This document shows positions 24,477-32,937 of a stretch of DNA of 64,000 nt, in pieces. Position 1 is the stretch's first letter, and each line of letters starts with the position of its first letter. The notes under the pieces are model-generated. The model saw only the letters and a list, made by a program, of their open reading frames with translations. It was not told where the DNA came from and did no database searches. The stretch comes from Acinetobacter chengduensis (GTDB lineage Bacteria; Pseudomonadota; Gammaproteobacteria; Pseudomonadales; Moraxellaceae). The translations under genes and the position numbers were made by a program. The stretch covers positions 62,001 to 126,000 of the forward strand of contig NZ_RCHC01000007.1 of the NCBI RefSeq assembly GCF_003664645.1, written 5' to 3'.

Positions 24477-25382
24477 TTATGCCTGCGCCAATAAAAGTTG
24501 AGCCTGATATAAATGTGCATCTCCCAAACCATTACTTAACTCTGCATTGGGTAAATATATGGCATAACTCAATTGCTGTTGCTCGCACTGTTCAACCAAG
24601 CCCATCATCATGCACAGTTTCTCTTCATGCGAGGTACTGGGCATGTGGTCATAATCGATGTCAATATGATGCTGATCCGAATATTGCTCAAATACTTTAA
24701 TGTATAGTCCCTGACCACGTGCAACTTGCTTCCACGACACAGCCTGTAAGGAATCACCCTCTCTAAAGGTACGTAGCTCACGAAACTCATCCATTTCCTG
24801 CTCAAACTGTTGTGGATGATGTTTATTTTCTAATTCTGGCAACATCGCTTTTGGGGCAATCCAACTTGATTGGTTCAAATACAAATACGTCCATGCACGA
24901 ACCAAACCAAAAGGATAAATCGAATAGATTTTAAGATTAGGATAGTGAAACTGCCCTCGCTGTGGCGCTTGTAGTTGTACACGCAATTGTTGCTTTTGCT
25001 CAGTCACACAGACCTTATGCAATTGTTGGTCACAATCAATCCATAAATAACGTGTGATAGGTTGATTCTGACGTATATAAATATCTAAATTCAGGACTTG
25101 TCCAACTTGCCCCAACTCCGCAACACTCACCTCTAAACTGAGTCCATGCAACTGCTTAAAGGTGAGATAAAAACTCATACACAGCACCGCACTAATTAAA
25201 AAGCAGAAGCCTAAAATTAGATTGTTGGCATAGTTCACACCTGCAATAAAGGTAATCAAAATCAGGACTAAAAATAAATAGCCTTGCTGATACATAAAAA
25301 CCAATACATCTTTTTGAGTAAGGGTTTTTTCATGCCTATATGCAAAACGTTTTGTCAGCCATTTTTGCCAGAACGACGCCAA
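24477..25382 (-). CDS. DUF58 protein of the moxR-tgpA cluster
   Basis: The product is 301 residues. Two TM helices occur near residues 31-68. The C-terminal half has the DUF58 signature with FREGDSLQAVSWKQVARGQGLYIK, a von Willebrand A-like fold. The start appears to be TTG at 25382, supported by AAGGGGG seven nt upstream that overlaps the end of moxR, so translation is coupled. DUF58 proteins act with MoxR ATPases as membrane-linked chaperone modules. It is sandwiched between moxR and tgpA. Confidence 0.85.
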   Translation of the reverse strand: MASFWQKWLTKRFAYRHEKTLTQKDVLVFMYQQGYLFLVLILITFIAGVNYANNLILGFCFLISAVLCMSFYLTFKQLHGLSLEVSVAELGQVGQVLNLDIYIRQNQPITRYLWIDCDQQLHKVCVTEQKQQLRVQLQAPQRGQFHYPNLKIYSIYPFGLVRAWTYLYLNQSSWIAPKAMLPELENKHHPQQFEQEMDEFRELRTFREGDSLQAVSWKQVARGQGLYIKVFEQYSDQHHIDIDYDHMPSTSHEEKLCMMMGLVEQCEQQQLSYAIYLPNAELSNGLGDAHLYQAQLLLAQA

Positions 25383-25394
25383 AATACTGCCCCC

Positions 25395-26318
25395 TTATGC
25401 TAACTTTACACGTTGCAACAGTAGATCTGTTTCATGTGGATTTAGTCCAATACGGTGCGATGATACCGCTGTAAAGACCGCCTGCACATCGTCTGGAATC
25501 ACAAATGAACGCTTTTCGATGAGTGCATAGGATTGAGCTGCTTTTTTGAGGGCCAATACACCACGGGTGGATAAGCCATGTCGACCTTTACGACTTTCTT
25601 CAGCCAAGTCCAAAATATAATCTAGTACCTGATCGCCAAGATAAATCTGCTGCACTAGAGATTGAAGCATTAAAATATCATTTTCTTCAAATACATGAGC
25701 TAAGGTGGCAATCAGTTGCTGCCGTGTGTGTTGTTGTAAAAGGAGTTTTTCTGCATGACGCGATGGATAGCCCAAAGATAAACGCATGAGAAACCGATCT
25801 AACTGCGACTCTGGCAATGCATACGTACCACTTTGAAAGAGCGGGTTTTGTGTCGCAATCACCCAAAAAGGTTTGGGTAAAGCATAACGTGCCCCATCGA
25901 CCGTCACAAAACCTTCTTCCATTGCTTCAAGAAGTGCACTTTGCGTTTTCGGGCTACAGCGGTTAATTTCATCTGCCAGCAAAATTTGAGTAAACACAGG
26001 CCCCTGCTTAAACTCAAACTGATGCTCTTTTTGATTAAACATATTCACACCAATCACATCGCTCGCAAGCATGTCATTGGTAAATTGAATACGCTGAAAT
26101 TGTAGACCTGCCAAATGCGCTAAACTGCTTGAAAGCGTTGTTTTTCCTAAACCGGGTAAATCTTCGAACAACACATGCCCACCCGCAAGTAAGCTACACA
26201 AAGCCAGTTTGGTCTGCTGGTTTTTATCTAAAATGATTTGGTTAATTTGAGTGAGAAATTCTTCAATTTTCGGGTAATACAGCGCAAGTTGCTGTTCATT
26301 TAACATTTCATTTTGCAC
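25395..26318 (-). CDS. moxR: MoxR-family AAA+ ATPase
   Basis: The product is 307 residues from the GTG at 26318, which has AGAAGG eight nt upstream. A longer ATG start (26387) adds 23 unlikely residues. The AAA core shows Walker A GLGKTTLS (LPGLGKTTL), Walker B LLADEINRC and sensor 1 ATQNP, followed by the lid domain with STRGVLALKKAAQ. MoxR ATPases are chaperones for the partner VWA/DUF58 protein. First gene of the three-gene cluster with DUF58 and tgpA. Confidence 0.93.
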   Translation of the reverse strand: MQNEMLNEQQLALYYPKIEEFLTQINQIILDKNQQTKLALCSLLAGGHVLFEDLPGLGKTTLSSSLAHLAGLQFQRIQFTNDMLASDVIGVNMFNQKEHQFEFKQGPVFTQILLADEINRCSPKTQSALLEAMEEGFVTVDGARYALPKPFWVIATQNPLFQSGTYALPESQLDRFLMRLSLGYPSRHAEKLLLQQHTRQQLIATLAHVFEENDILMLQSLVQQIYLGDQVLDYILDLAEESRKGRHGLSTRGVLALKKAAQSYALIEKRSFVIPDDVQAVFTAVSSHRIGLNPHETDLLLQRVKLA

Positions 26319-26567
26319 GACCACAGCCTTCTCTTTTCCCCAAAACACGCGGCATTCCCCCAATAAAAAACCGTATAGGTTTAACATACCGTGTTTTAGG
26401 CAATATGCAAAACTTATAACTCAATGATTTTTCTAATATCCAAGCGCATAGATTACCTTAGCTTTTTTACTCAACCATGTATGAGCTATGGCGTGATAAG
26501 GAAAATATACTCAGCACAGATCTATATTTTTTCCACGTATCCAAGCACATATTTTTTTCATAAAAAA

Positions 26568-26585
26568 AGCGCCCCGAAAGGCGCT
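26568..26585 (-). terminator. Terminator of the cstA-ybdD unit
   Basis: AGCGCC-CCGAAA-GGCGCT, followed on the minus strand by TTTTTTT. It is 20 nt after the YbdD-like stop codon. Confidence 0.8.
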
Positions 26586-26605
26586 TTTGATTAACTCATG
26601 TGGTG

Positions 26606-26908
26606 TTAGCACGGACATTTTTTCATATTACCGCCCGCTGTAGGATAACGCGCATCCACACAGTAGCGGTAAAATGTTTTGGCATCCATTGCTTCCAAAT
26701 CAGGATGATGTTTTTTCATGTGTTCCAGATAATTTTGGTAATCTGGCACCCCCACCATCAGGCGGAAACTTTGTTGCAATCGTTGCCATAAAGTCGCAAT
26801 TCTTGACCAATTTTTCGGATTCAGAATCAGATCCTTTTGCGACATAATGGTCATTTTAATGATTTTATAAATCACTGTTTTTCCACTTTTTGCAAATTTT
26901 AGATTCAT
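26606..26908 (-). CDS. YbdD/YjiX-like small protein, CstA partner
   Basis: The product is 100 residues from the ATG at 26908, which has AAGGAG seven nt upstream and lies 13 nt after the cstA stop. The C-terminus carries the YbdD-type pattern VGVPDYQNYLEHMKKHHP, then FYRYCVDARYP and the GxxKKCPC end. In Escherichia coli ybdD/yjiX follow cstA/btsT and are needed for pyruvate transport by those carriers. The N-terminal extension of about 22 residues (before MSQKDLIL) is longer than in the enteric proteins. Role by context: subunit of the CstA pyruvate transporter. Confidence 0.85.
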   Translation of the reverse strand: MNLKFAKSGKTVIYKIIKMTIMSQKDLILNPKNWSRIATLWQRLQQSFRLMVGVPDYQNYLEHMKKHHPDLEAMDAKTFYRYCVDARYPTAGGNMKKCPC

Positions 26909-26921
26909 CTCTGGCTCCTTA

Positions 26922-29021
26922 TTAATGGTGATTAGATGCCACAATATCTTTTGGATCACGGTACACCGCTTCACCTTCAACCACGCTCGGGTTTGGATTT
27001 GCCAATGCGCGGCGCACCACACCAATCGCTGCAAATAGCATTACGAATGCCACAATCATAAAGAATGCACATAGCGCGGCATTAATTTGATTCGACAAAG
27101 CAACGGTATGCATTTCAGCCATGTTTTTTGCTGGTGCCAAAATTTCATTTTTCGCAATCGCCGCATTAAAGCGGTCCGCTTGCGCCAAGAAACCAATTTT
27201 TGGATTTTCATGGAAGATTTTTTGCCAGCCTGCGGTCATTGAGGTAATGAATAAGAATACGGTTGGAATGATGGTTACCCAAACATATTTTTCTTTCTTC
27301 ATTTTGAAAAGAATAACCGTACCCAAAATCAGCGCCATAGCAGCCAAAATTTGGTTACCAATACCGAACAGTGGCCATAAGCTATTAATACCCCCGAGCG
27401 GATCGACTACACCTTGATAAACAAAGAAGCCCCAGCCTGCAACTGCAACAGCTGTGCCTAATAAGTTACCAAAGAAGTTATGTGAGTTTTTCACCGCAGG
27501 AATCACAATCCCTACAGTATCTTGAACCATAAAACGACATGCACGTGTACCCGCATCAACTGCCGTTAAAATAAATAATGCTTCAAACAAAATTGCGAAG
27601 TGATACCAAAACGCCATCATTGAACGGTTATTAAAAATTTCCGTAATAATGTGTGCCATACCAATAGCAAAGGTTGGTGCACCACCTGTACGTGACAGAA
27701 TTGAGTTTTCACCTACTTCTTGTGCAAGTAGCGTCAGTGCTTCAGGAGTGACCACAAAGCCAAGTGTACGTACCGCTTCGGCAGCACTTTCAACCGTTGT
27801 ACCCAATACTGCAGCTGGTGAGTTAATCGCAAAATACACGCCTGGCTCAAGAATTGTTGCACAAACCATCGCCATAATAGCAACAAAAGACTCCATCAGC
27901 ATGCCACCATAACCGATCACACGAATATCTTTTTCGTTGTTGACCAATTTTGGTGTTGTGCCAGAAGAAACTAAGGCATGGAAACCTGAAATTGCACCAC
28001 AGGCAATCGTAATAAATAAGAATGGGAACATTGAACCTGCAAATACAGGCCCAGTACCATCGACAAAATGCGTTACAGATGGCATTTTCAGCATTGGCAT
28101 AGCAACCATAATACCGACTGCTAAACCAGCAATTACACCAATTTTTAAGAAGGTCGATAAGTAGTCACGCGGTGCCAATAACAACCACACAGGCAGTACA
28201 GATGCTACAAAACCGTACCCAATGAGCCACCAAGTTAACTCTGTACCTGTTAGTGTAAAGAAAGGCCCCCAATACGGATGCTGTGCCACATCACCGCCAT
28301 AGATAATGCCAGCCATCATCAGCACAAAGCCAATAATCGACACTTCTGCAATTTTCCCTGGGCGCAAATAGCGCATATAGATGCCCATAAAAATTGCAAT
28401 TGGAATGGTTGCAGCAATACTAAATACACCCCACGGGCTGTTGGTCAATGCTTTAACCACCACCAATGCCAAGACAGCAAGAATGATGATCATCACACCC
28501 AAAGCGCCCAACATCACAATGATGCCCGCAAATGAACCCAGTTCTTGCTTGGCCATTTCGCCCAATGAGCGACCATCGCGACGTGTGGATATAAACAAGA
28601 CTAAAAAATCTTGAACTGCACCAGCCAAGACCACACCGACTAAAAGCCAAATGGTACCCGGCAAATAACCCATTTGCGCAGCCAAGATTGGCCCGACTAA
28701 AGGACCCGCACCAGCAATCGCCGCAAAATGGTGCCCAAACAGCACGCCTTTATTGGTGGGTACATAGTCCAAACCATCATTTAAACGATGTGCGGGTGTT
28801 AAACGGCGCTCATTCAGTTCGAAAACTTTGTTGGCAATAAATAAACTATAAAAACGATAAGCAATACTATATACACAGATTGCTGCTAAAATTAGCCAGA
28901 CGGCATTTACATGCTCTCCACGACTAACGGCGAGTATGCCAAATGATACTGCACCTACAATGGCCACTAAGAGCCATACAATTTTCGAAACCATACTTGG
29001 CTTCGATTGTATATTTTCCAT
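26922..29021 (-). CDS. cstA: CstA carbon starvation / pyruvate transporter
   Basis: The product is 699 residues, the length of E. coli CstA (701). It has about 16-18 hydrophobic helices. Characteristic blocks: GVLFGHHFAAIAGAGPLVGPILAAQMG near residues 94-120, VSSGTTPKLVNNEKD near 345-360, and ALFILTAVDAGTRACRFMVQD near 475-495. CstA is a proton-driven pyruvate (and peptide) permease of the inner membrane induced by carbon starvation. It forms an operon with the YbdD-like gene. Confidence 0.95.
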   Translation of the reverse strand: MENIQSKPSMVSKIVWLLVAIVGAVSFGILAVSRGEHVNAVWLILAAICVYSIAYRFYSLFIANKVFELNERRLTPAHRLNDGLDYVPTNKGVLFGHHFAAIAGAGPLVGPILAAQMGYLPGTIWLLVGVVLAGAVQDFLVLFISTRRDGRSLGEMAKQELGSFAGIIVMLGALGVMIIILAVLALVVVKALTNSPWGVFSIAATIPIAIFMGIYMRYLRPGKIAEVSIIGFVLMMAGIIYGGDVAQHPYWGPFFTLTGTELTWWLIGYGFVASVLPVWLLLAPRDYLSTFLKIGVIAGLAVGIMVAMPMLKMPSVTHFVDGTGPVFAGSMFPFLFITIACGAISGFHALVSSGTTPKLVNNEKDIRVIGYGGMLMESFVAIMAMVCATILEPGVYFAINSPAAVLGTTVESAAEAVRTLGFVVTPEALTLLAQEVGENSILSRTGGAPTFAIGMAHIITEIFNNRSMMAFWYHFAILFEALFILTAVDAGTRACRFMVQDTVGIVIPAVKNSHNFFGNLLGTAVAVAGWGFFVYQGVVDPLGGINSLWPLFGIGNQILAAMALILGTVILFKMKKEKYVWVTIIPTVFLFITSMTAGWQKIFHENPKIGFLAQADRFNAAIAKNEILAPAKNMAEMHTVALSNQINAALCAFFMIVAFVMLFAAIGVVRRALANPNPSVVEGEAVYRDPKDIVASNHH

Positions 29022-29155
29022 GTCTATCCCTCATTTCTGTTGAAATAAATCAGCTTATTTTTTCTAGTTCGAGGTGCTGCTGTTTCATCCTGTAAAACTG
29101 TACTCCTGTGACTATTGTTTTCCTCTACGACTTTGGCATAAATAAACATAAAAAA

Positions 29156-29177
29156 AGGGATGATTTTCATCATCCCT
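29156..29177 (-). terminator. efp terminator
   Basis: AGGGATGAT-TTTC-ATCATCCCT (9-bp stem), then TTTTTT on the minus strand, 27 nt past the efp stop. Confidence 0.85.
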
Positions 29178-29203
29178 TCTGATAATAGTCTAAATATTAG
29201 CTA

Positions 29204-29773
29204 TTATGCACGTTCTAAATAGTCACCAGTACGAGTGTCTACACGAACTTTATCTTCTTGCTGTACAAACAATGGAACACGTACTACTGCACCTGTTTCA
29301 AGTTTTGCAGGCTTACCGCCACCGCCAGAAGTATCACCACGTACACCTGGATCAGTTTCAACGATTTGAAGCACAACGAAGTTAGGTGCAGTTACGTTTA
29401 ATGGCACACCATTGAACAACATAATTGTACATTTTTCGTTAGAATCGTCTTTTAACCATTTTGCAGCGTCGCTCATTGCTGTTTTGTCAGCTGCGATTTG
29501 CTCAAATGATACTGGATCCATGAAGTTCCACATTTCGCCATCGTTGTATAAGTATTCCATTTCTACTTCTACAATGTCAGCTGCTTCTAGACTTTCGCCA
29601 GATTTAAATGTTTTTTCTAAAACTTTACCAGTTTTAAGGTTACGTAGTTTTACGCGGTTGAAGGCTTGGCCCTTACCTGGTTTAACGTATTCGTTTTCCA
29701 TGATTGAACATGGGTTACCATCAAGCATGACCTTAAGGCCTGACTTGAAATCATTCGTAGAAAAATAGGCCAT
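29204..29773 (-). CDS. efp: Elongation factor P
   Basis: The product is 189 residues, the normal length. It has three beta-barrel domains. The modified-lysine loop is [11 protein letters not shown] at residues 28-38 (lysine of PGKGQ, about 34-35), followed by [23 protein letters not shown] binds next to the P-site tRNA and rescues ribosomes stalled at polyproline. The Lys-type loop is the substrate of EpmA/EpmB beta-lysylation, and epmB is divergently encoded at 30161, confirming that route. epmA is not in the window. Confidence 0.97.
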   Translation of the reverse strand: MAYFSTNDFKSGLKVMLDGNPCSIMENEYVKPGKGQAFNRVKLRNLKTGKVLEKTFKSGESLEAADIVEVEMEYLYNDGEMWNFMDPVSFEQIAADKTAMSDAAKWLKDDSNEKCTIMLFNGVPLNVTAPNFVVLQIVETDPGVRGDTSGGGGKPAKLETGAVVRVPLFVQQEDKVRVDTRTGDYLERA

Positions 29774-30160
29774 GACTGGCGCACTCCAAACTTACTAACT
29801 TTAATCTATTAACGTACAAGAACGACAATGCAAACCATTTTAAAATGTTGTTATTGTGACCTATACAAAAGACACGTATCTATTATTTTACCATTCTATG
29901 CCCGCAAAACGAATAAAATCAGCATAAAAAATCAGTAACTATTCGTTTGCTGCTTAGCACATACTCGAAAAAAGCCCAAAGGCTTCCCCTACATGAGGCT
30001 TCGCATTAGAATTATGCCATAGTTCAGACTGGAACCTGGCAACTTCCCACCCGAACAATCCTCTATCTAGATTCCTCGTCTATATCCTCAAAGATCTTCT
30101 TTTGAAGCAATATATAGGCAGAATCAGATCATTCATCTAGCACAATTTCAAGCACGTGGC
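29774..30160. other. efp-epmB divergent intergenic region
   Basis: The 387-bp spacer must hold the promoters of efp and epmB. Only a weak short hairpin (AAGCC-CAAA-GGCTT, 29972-29985) is seen. No small gene or RNA is supported. Confidence 0.4.
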
Positions 30161-31177
30161 ATGATAAACTATTTATATCAAGAGCAAAACTGGCAAACCC
30201 AACTTAGCAATTTAGTGACTGATCCAGCAGAATTGCTTGAGTTACTACAACTTTCTCCAGAGCAACTCTTGTCTGGTGCTCTATTGGCTAGCAAACAATT
30301 CAAACTGCGCGTACCACGTGCATTCGTCGGAAAAATGCAACTCGGCAATGCCCTCGATCCTCTACTTTTACAGGTTCTACCGCATCACTTAGAACTTGAA
30401 GAACACGAAGGATTTGTCACCGACCCACTTGGTGAAGAACAAGCCAATCAACAACCAGGCGTGCTACACAAATATAAATCTCGTTTTTTGCTTACACTGA
30501 CAGGTGCTTGCGCTGTCCATTGTCGCTATTGTTTCCGTAGACATTTCCCTTATCAGGAAAACTTACCGAAACACGATGATTGGCCTAATATTCGCGACTA
30601 TCTCATCAGCCAACCCGATATTAATGAAGTGATTTTAAGCGGTGGCGATCCACTCACTCTGTCTGATCGAAAACTTCAACTTTGGATTGAACGCTTAGAA
30701 TCACTACCACAAATTAAATTTTTGAGAATTCATTCACGTGTTCCTATTGTTATCCCCAATCGGATCAATGATGAGTTTATTTCCGTTTTAAAAAACAGTA
30801 GGCTGCGGATTATTCTAGTGGTACACTCAAACCATGCATCTGAATTAGATGACTTCACCTGTAGCCAACTTTCTAAGCTGGTCCAGGAGCACATTACAGT
30901 TCTTAATCAGGCTGTTTTACTGAAAGGAGTCAATGATTCTGCCGACGTTTTAGTCGATTTAAGCTATCGCTTATTTGATGCAGGCGTTATGCCATACTAT
31001 TTACATGTCCTAGACAAAGTTAAAGGTGCCCATCATTTTGATCGATCACCGCAGGACATAGATGAAATTTATAAAGCGGTTTTAGCGAACCTACCGGGGT
31101 ATTTGGTTCCTAAACTAGTTCGGGAAATTGCGGGCGAGAAAAATAAAACACCGCTTTTTGGGGTTTCAACTTTTTGA
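30161..31177 (+). CDS. epmB: EpmB, EF-P (R)-beta-lysine 2,3-aminomutase
   Basis: The product is 338 residues. The radical SAM cluster motif CAVHCRYC(FRRHF) lies near residues 119-126. PLP lysine would be in the C-terminal KLVREIAGEKNKTPLFG region. The enzyme converts (S)-alpha-lysine to (R)-beta-lysine, which EpmA attaches to EF-P. Compared with clostridial lysine aminomutases it lacks the C-terminal extension, as EpmB does. It is divergent from efp, the classical linkage. Confidence 0.95.
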   Translation: MINYLYQEQNWQTQLSNLVTDPAELLELLQLSPEQLLSGALLASKQFKLRVPRAFVGKMQLGNALDPLLLQVLPHHLELEEHEGFVTDPLGEEQANQQPGVLHKYKSRFLLTLTGACAVHCRYCFRRHFPYQENLPKHDDWPNIRDYLISQPDINEVILSGGDPLTLSDRKLQLWIERLESLPQIKFLRIHSRVPIVIPNRINDEFISVLKNSRLRIILVVHSNHASELDDFTCSQLSKLVQEHITVLNQAVLLKGVNDSADVLVDLSYRLFDAGVMPYYLHVLDKVKGAHHFDRSPQDIDEIYKAVLANLPGYLVPKLVREIAGEKNKTPLFGVSTF

Positions 31178-31191
31178 GTTAAATAATAAAG

Positions 31192-32937
31192 ATGACTAAG
31201 CGTACTTCAGACATATTTCAGAAATCGACTGAACTAAAGCTGGACCAACTCAGTTTTTGTCCGACCACTGCCAAAGGATTGCAGGAATGGCTTAATAGTG
31301 TCTCCATATTACAATTGGGGACTTCATCTAAATCGTTATTTAATGCTTTGCTTGAAATTTCTGAATTGAAATGCCAAGAGATGTTGCGATTTGACTTGGT
31401 GCAAATCCTGCATCCAACTTTAGAAAATGTACTCATTAGCTTAGAAAAGCATTTTGCCAATCACAGTTTAATTACCACGGATCGTAATGATCAGATTATT
31501 GAATTGGCGATGTTGTTGCGTAGTCACTTTGCTAAGATTTATATTGATATCGCAATGCGTTGTAATACGCAGCTCAATCAGCAAAAGTTTTCTATCTTTT
31601 CTTTTGGGCATAAAAAGAGTTTGCAAACAGCACGTACAGCCTCAATTTTTTATGCTTTACAACAGTTGGCAATGTTGTTGTATCAACAACAAATGCTTTA
31701 CAGCACGCCAATTCCTGGTCAATGGCATGCAGCCCATCAATTGGTTGAATATGCGATTCAAAACAATTTTGATCAAACCAATATTAATCAGCTTTTAGGC
31801 ACGCAACACGATATCACCACCATTGCACAAGTATACTCACAGCTGATTTTATTGGATATTTTCAATACCAATCAAATTCGACCAGCAGAAATTCAAGGTT
31901 TGTATTTATGTAGTTTTGATTGGGCCAAACTCATTCAAATTCTACCGAAAGAAACGACTTTATCGCGCTATGTGGTGGACTCAAATAAAGACCATCCGCC
32001 TATATTTAACTCACATCAAGCGTCGCATTACACACCCGATATTTTTATTTCGACACAAAACTTGCTTGACCATCTCACGGAAACACAAACCAAAAGTGGT
32101 CAGTACTTATCAAAAAATGAAAAGCTATTCCTCACGCCTGCCTTGCATTTCCATATTCATAACTTATTAATGAATAATGTGGAACGTAAACATGAGCGTT
32201 ATGATTACTCTGCTGAAATTAATATTTGCTTTGGCTTATCGGTTGCACATTTCTATCTATCTAAAGGTAAATTACTGCAAGAAACACTCGAGTTAGAATC
32301 CAACTATAATCTTCAGAATGAATCGAGTTTCATCAACTCAATGGATAGTAACATTCAAACTTCTGTTTCAAATGCCAAAGCACTGGACCGTGAAGCGAAA
32401 CAGATTCATTCTGCTGAAGTTCTCGACATCAGTGTCAATGGTTACCGTATTAAATGGACCGGTGCTACACCAGCAAACTTAAAGACGGGCGAGTTTATTT
32501 TGGTACAAGAAAATGCCCAAAGCCAATGGCGTGGTGGTGTTATTCGTTGGATTAAGCAATCTGCAGAAAAGAGCTTAGAGCTGGGCTTAGAAATTTTAAC
32601 CCAAGATATGTATCCATGTGCGGGGCATATTCGTACCGATCGAAATACGCATAATTATCAACCTGCACTCTTGGTTCAAACCGCTCAACTAGACCAAACC
32701 AGCACAACACTAATTTTACCTGGTTCTAATCTATTCCGCGAAAAGCAAACGATACATTTACGTTTAGGCAAAGAAGAACTTAAAGTTTATCTAACCAAGG
32801 CTCAATTGATCACTCAAAGTTTTATTCGTTTTGAATACGAATTACTCAATGATCAACAAGAACATCTAGTCACCGAATTTATTAATAAACAAGTGAACGA
32901 CACGAAAAATCACGATTTATGGGAAGCGTTGAAGTGA
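31192..32937 (+). CDS. PilZ-domain protein, probable cyclic-di-GMP effector
   Basis: The product is 581 residues. The first 320 or so are helical with no recognised family. The C-terminal part has RKHER (about 333-337), matching the PilZ RxxxR c-di-GMP motif, and DISVNG (about 412-417), matching D/NxSxxG. The two are about 75 residues apart, more than the usual 20-30, implying an insertion. A SH3-like WRGGVIRWIKQS segment follows. The 3' end overlaps the FimX-like gene by 19 nt, so the two are co-translated; together they suggest type IV pilus or surface control by c-di-GMP. Confidence 0.7.
   Translation: MTKRTSDIFQKSTELKLDQLSFCPTTAKGLQEWLNSVSILQLGTSSKSLFNALLEISELKCQEMLRFDLVQILHPTLENVLISLEKHFANHSLITTDRNDQIIELAMLLRSHFAKIYIDIAMRCNTQLNQQKFSIFSFGHKKSLQTARTASIFYALQQLAMLLYQQQMLYSTPIPGQWHAAHQLVEYAIQNNFDQTNINQLLGTQHDITTIAQVYSQLILLDIFNTNQIRPAEIQGLYLCSFDWAKLIQILPKETTLSRYVVDSNKDHPPIFNSHQASHYTPDIFISTQNLLDHLTETQTKSGQYLSKNEKLFLTPALHFHIHNLLMNNVERKHERYDYSAEINICFGLSVAHFYLSKGKLLQETLELESNYNLQNESSFINSMDSNIQTSVSNAKALDREAKQIHSAEVLDISVNGYRIKWTGATPANLKTGEFILVQENAQSQWRGGVIRWIKQSAEKSLELGLEILTQDMYPCAGHIRTDRNTHNYQPALLVQTAQLDQTSTTLILPGSNLFREKQTIHLRLGKEELKVYLTKAQLITQSFIRFEYELLNDQQEHLVTEFINKQVNDTKNHDLWEALK

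Noticed and set aside
27121..28614. Several plus-strand frames inside cstA
   Set aside because: Shadow frames of a strongly conserved gene on the other strand.
30020..30070. tRNA-like or small RNA candidate in the efp-epmB spacer
   Set aside because: A GGAACCTGG-like stretch does not fold into a cloverleaf and no terminator follows.
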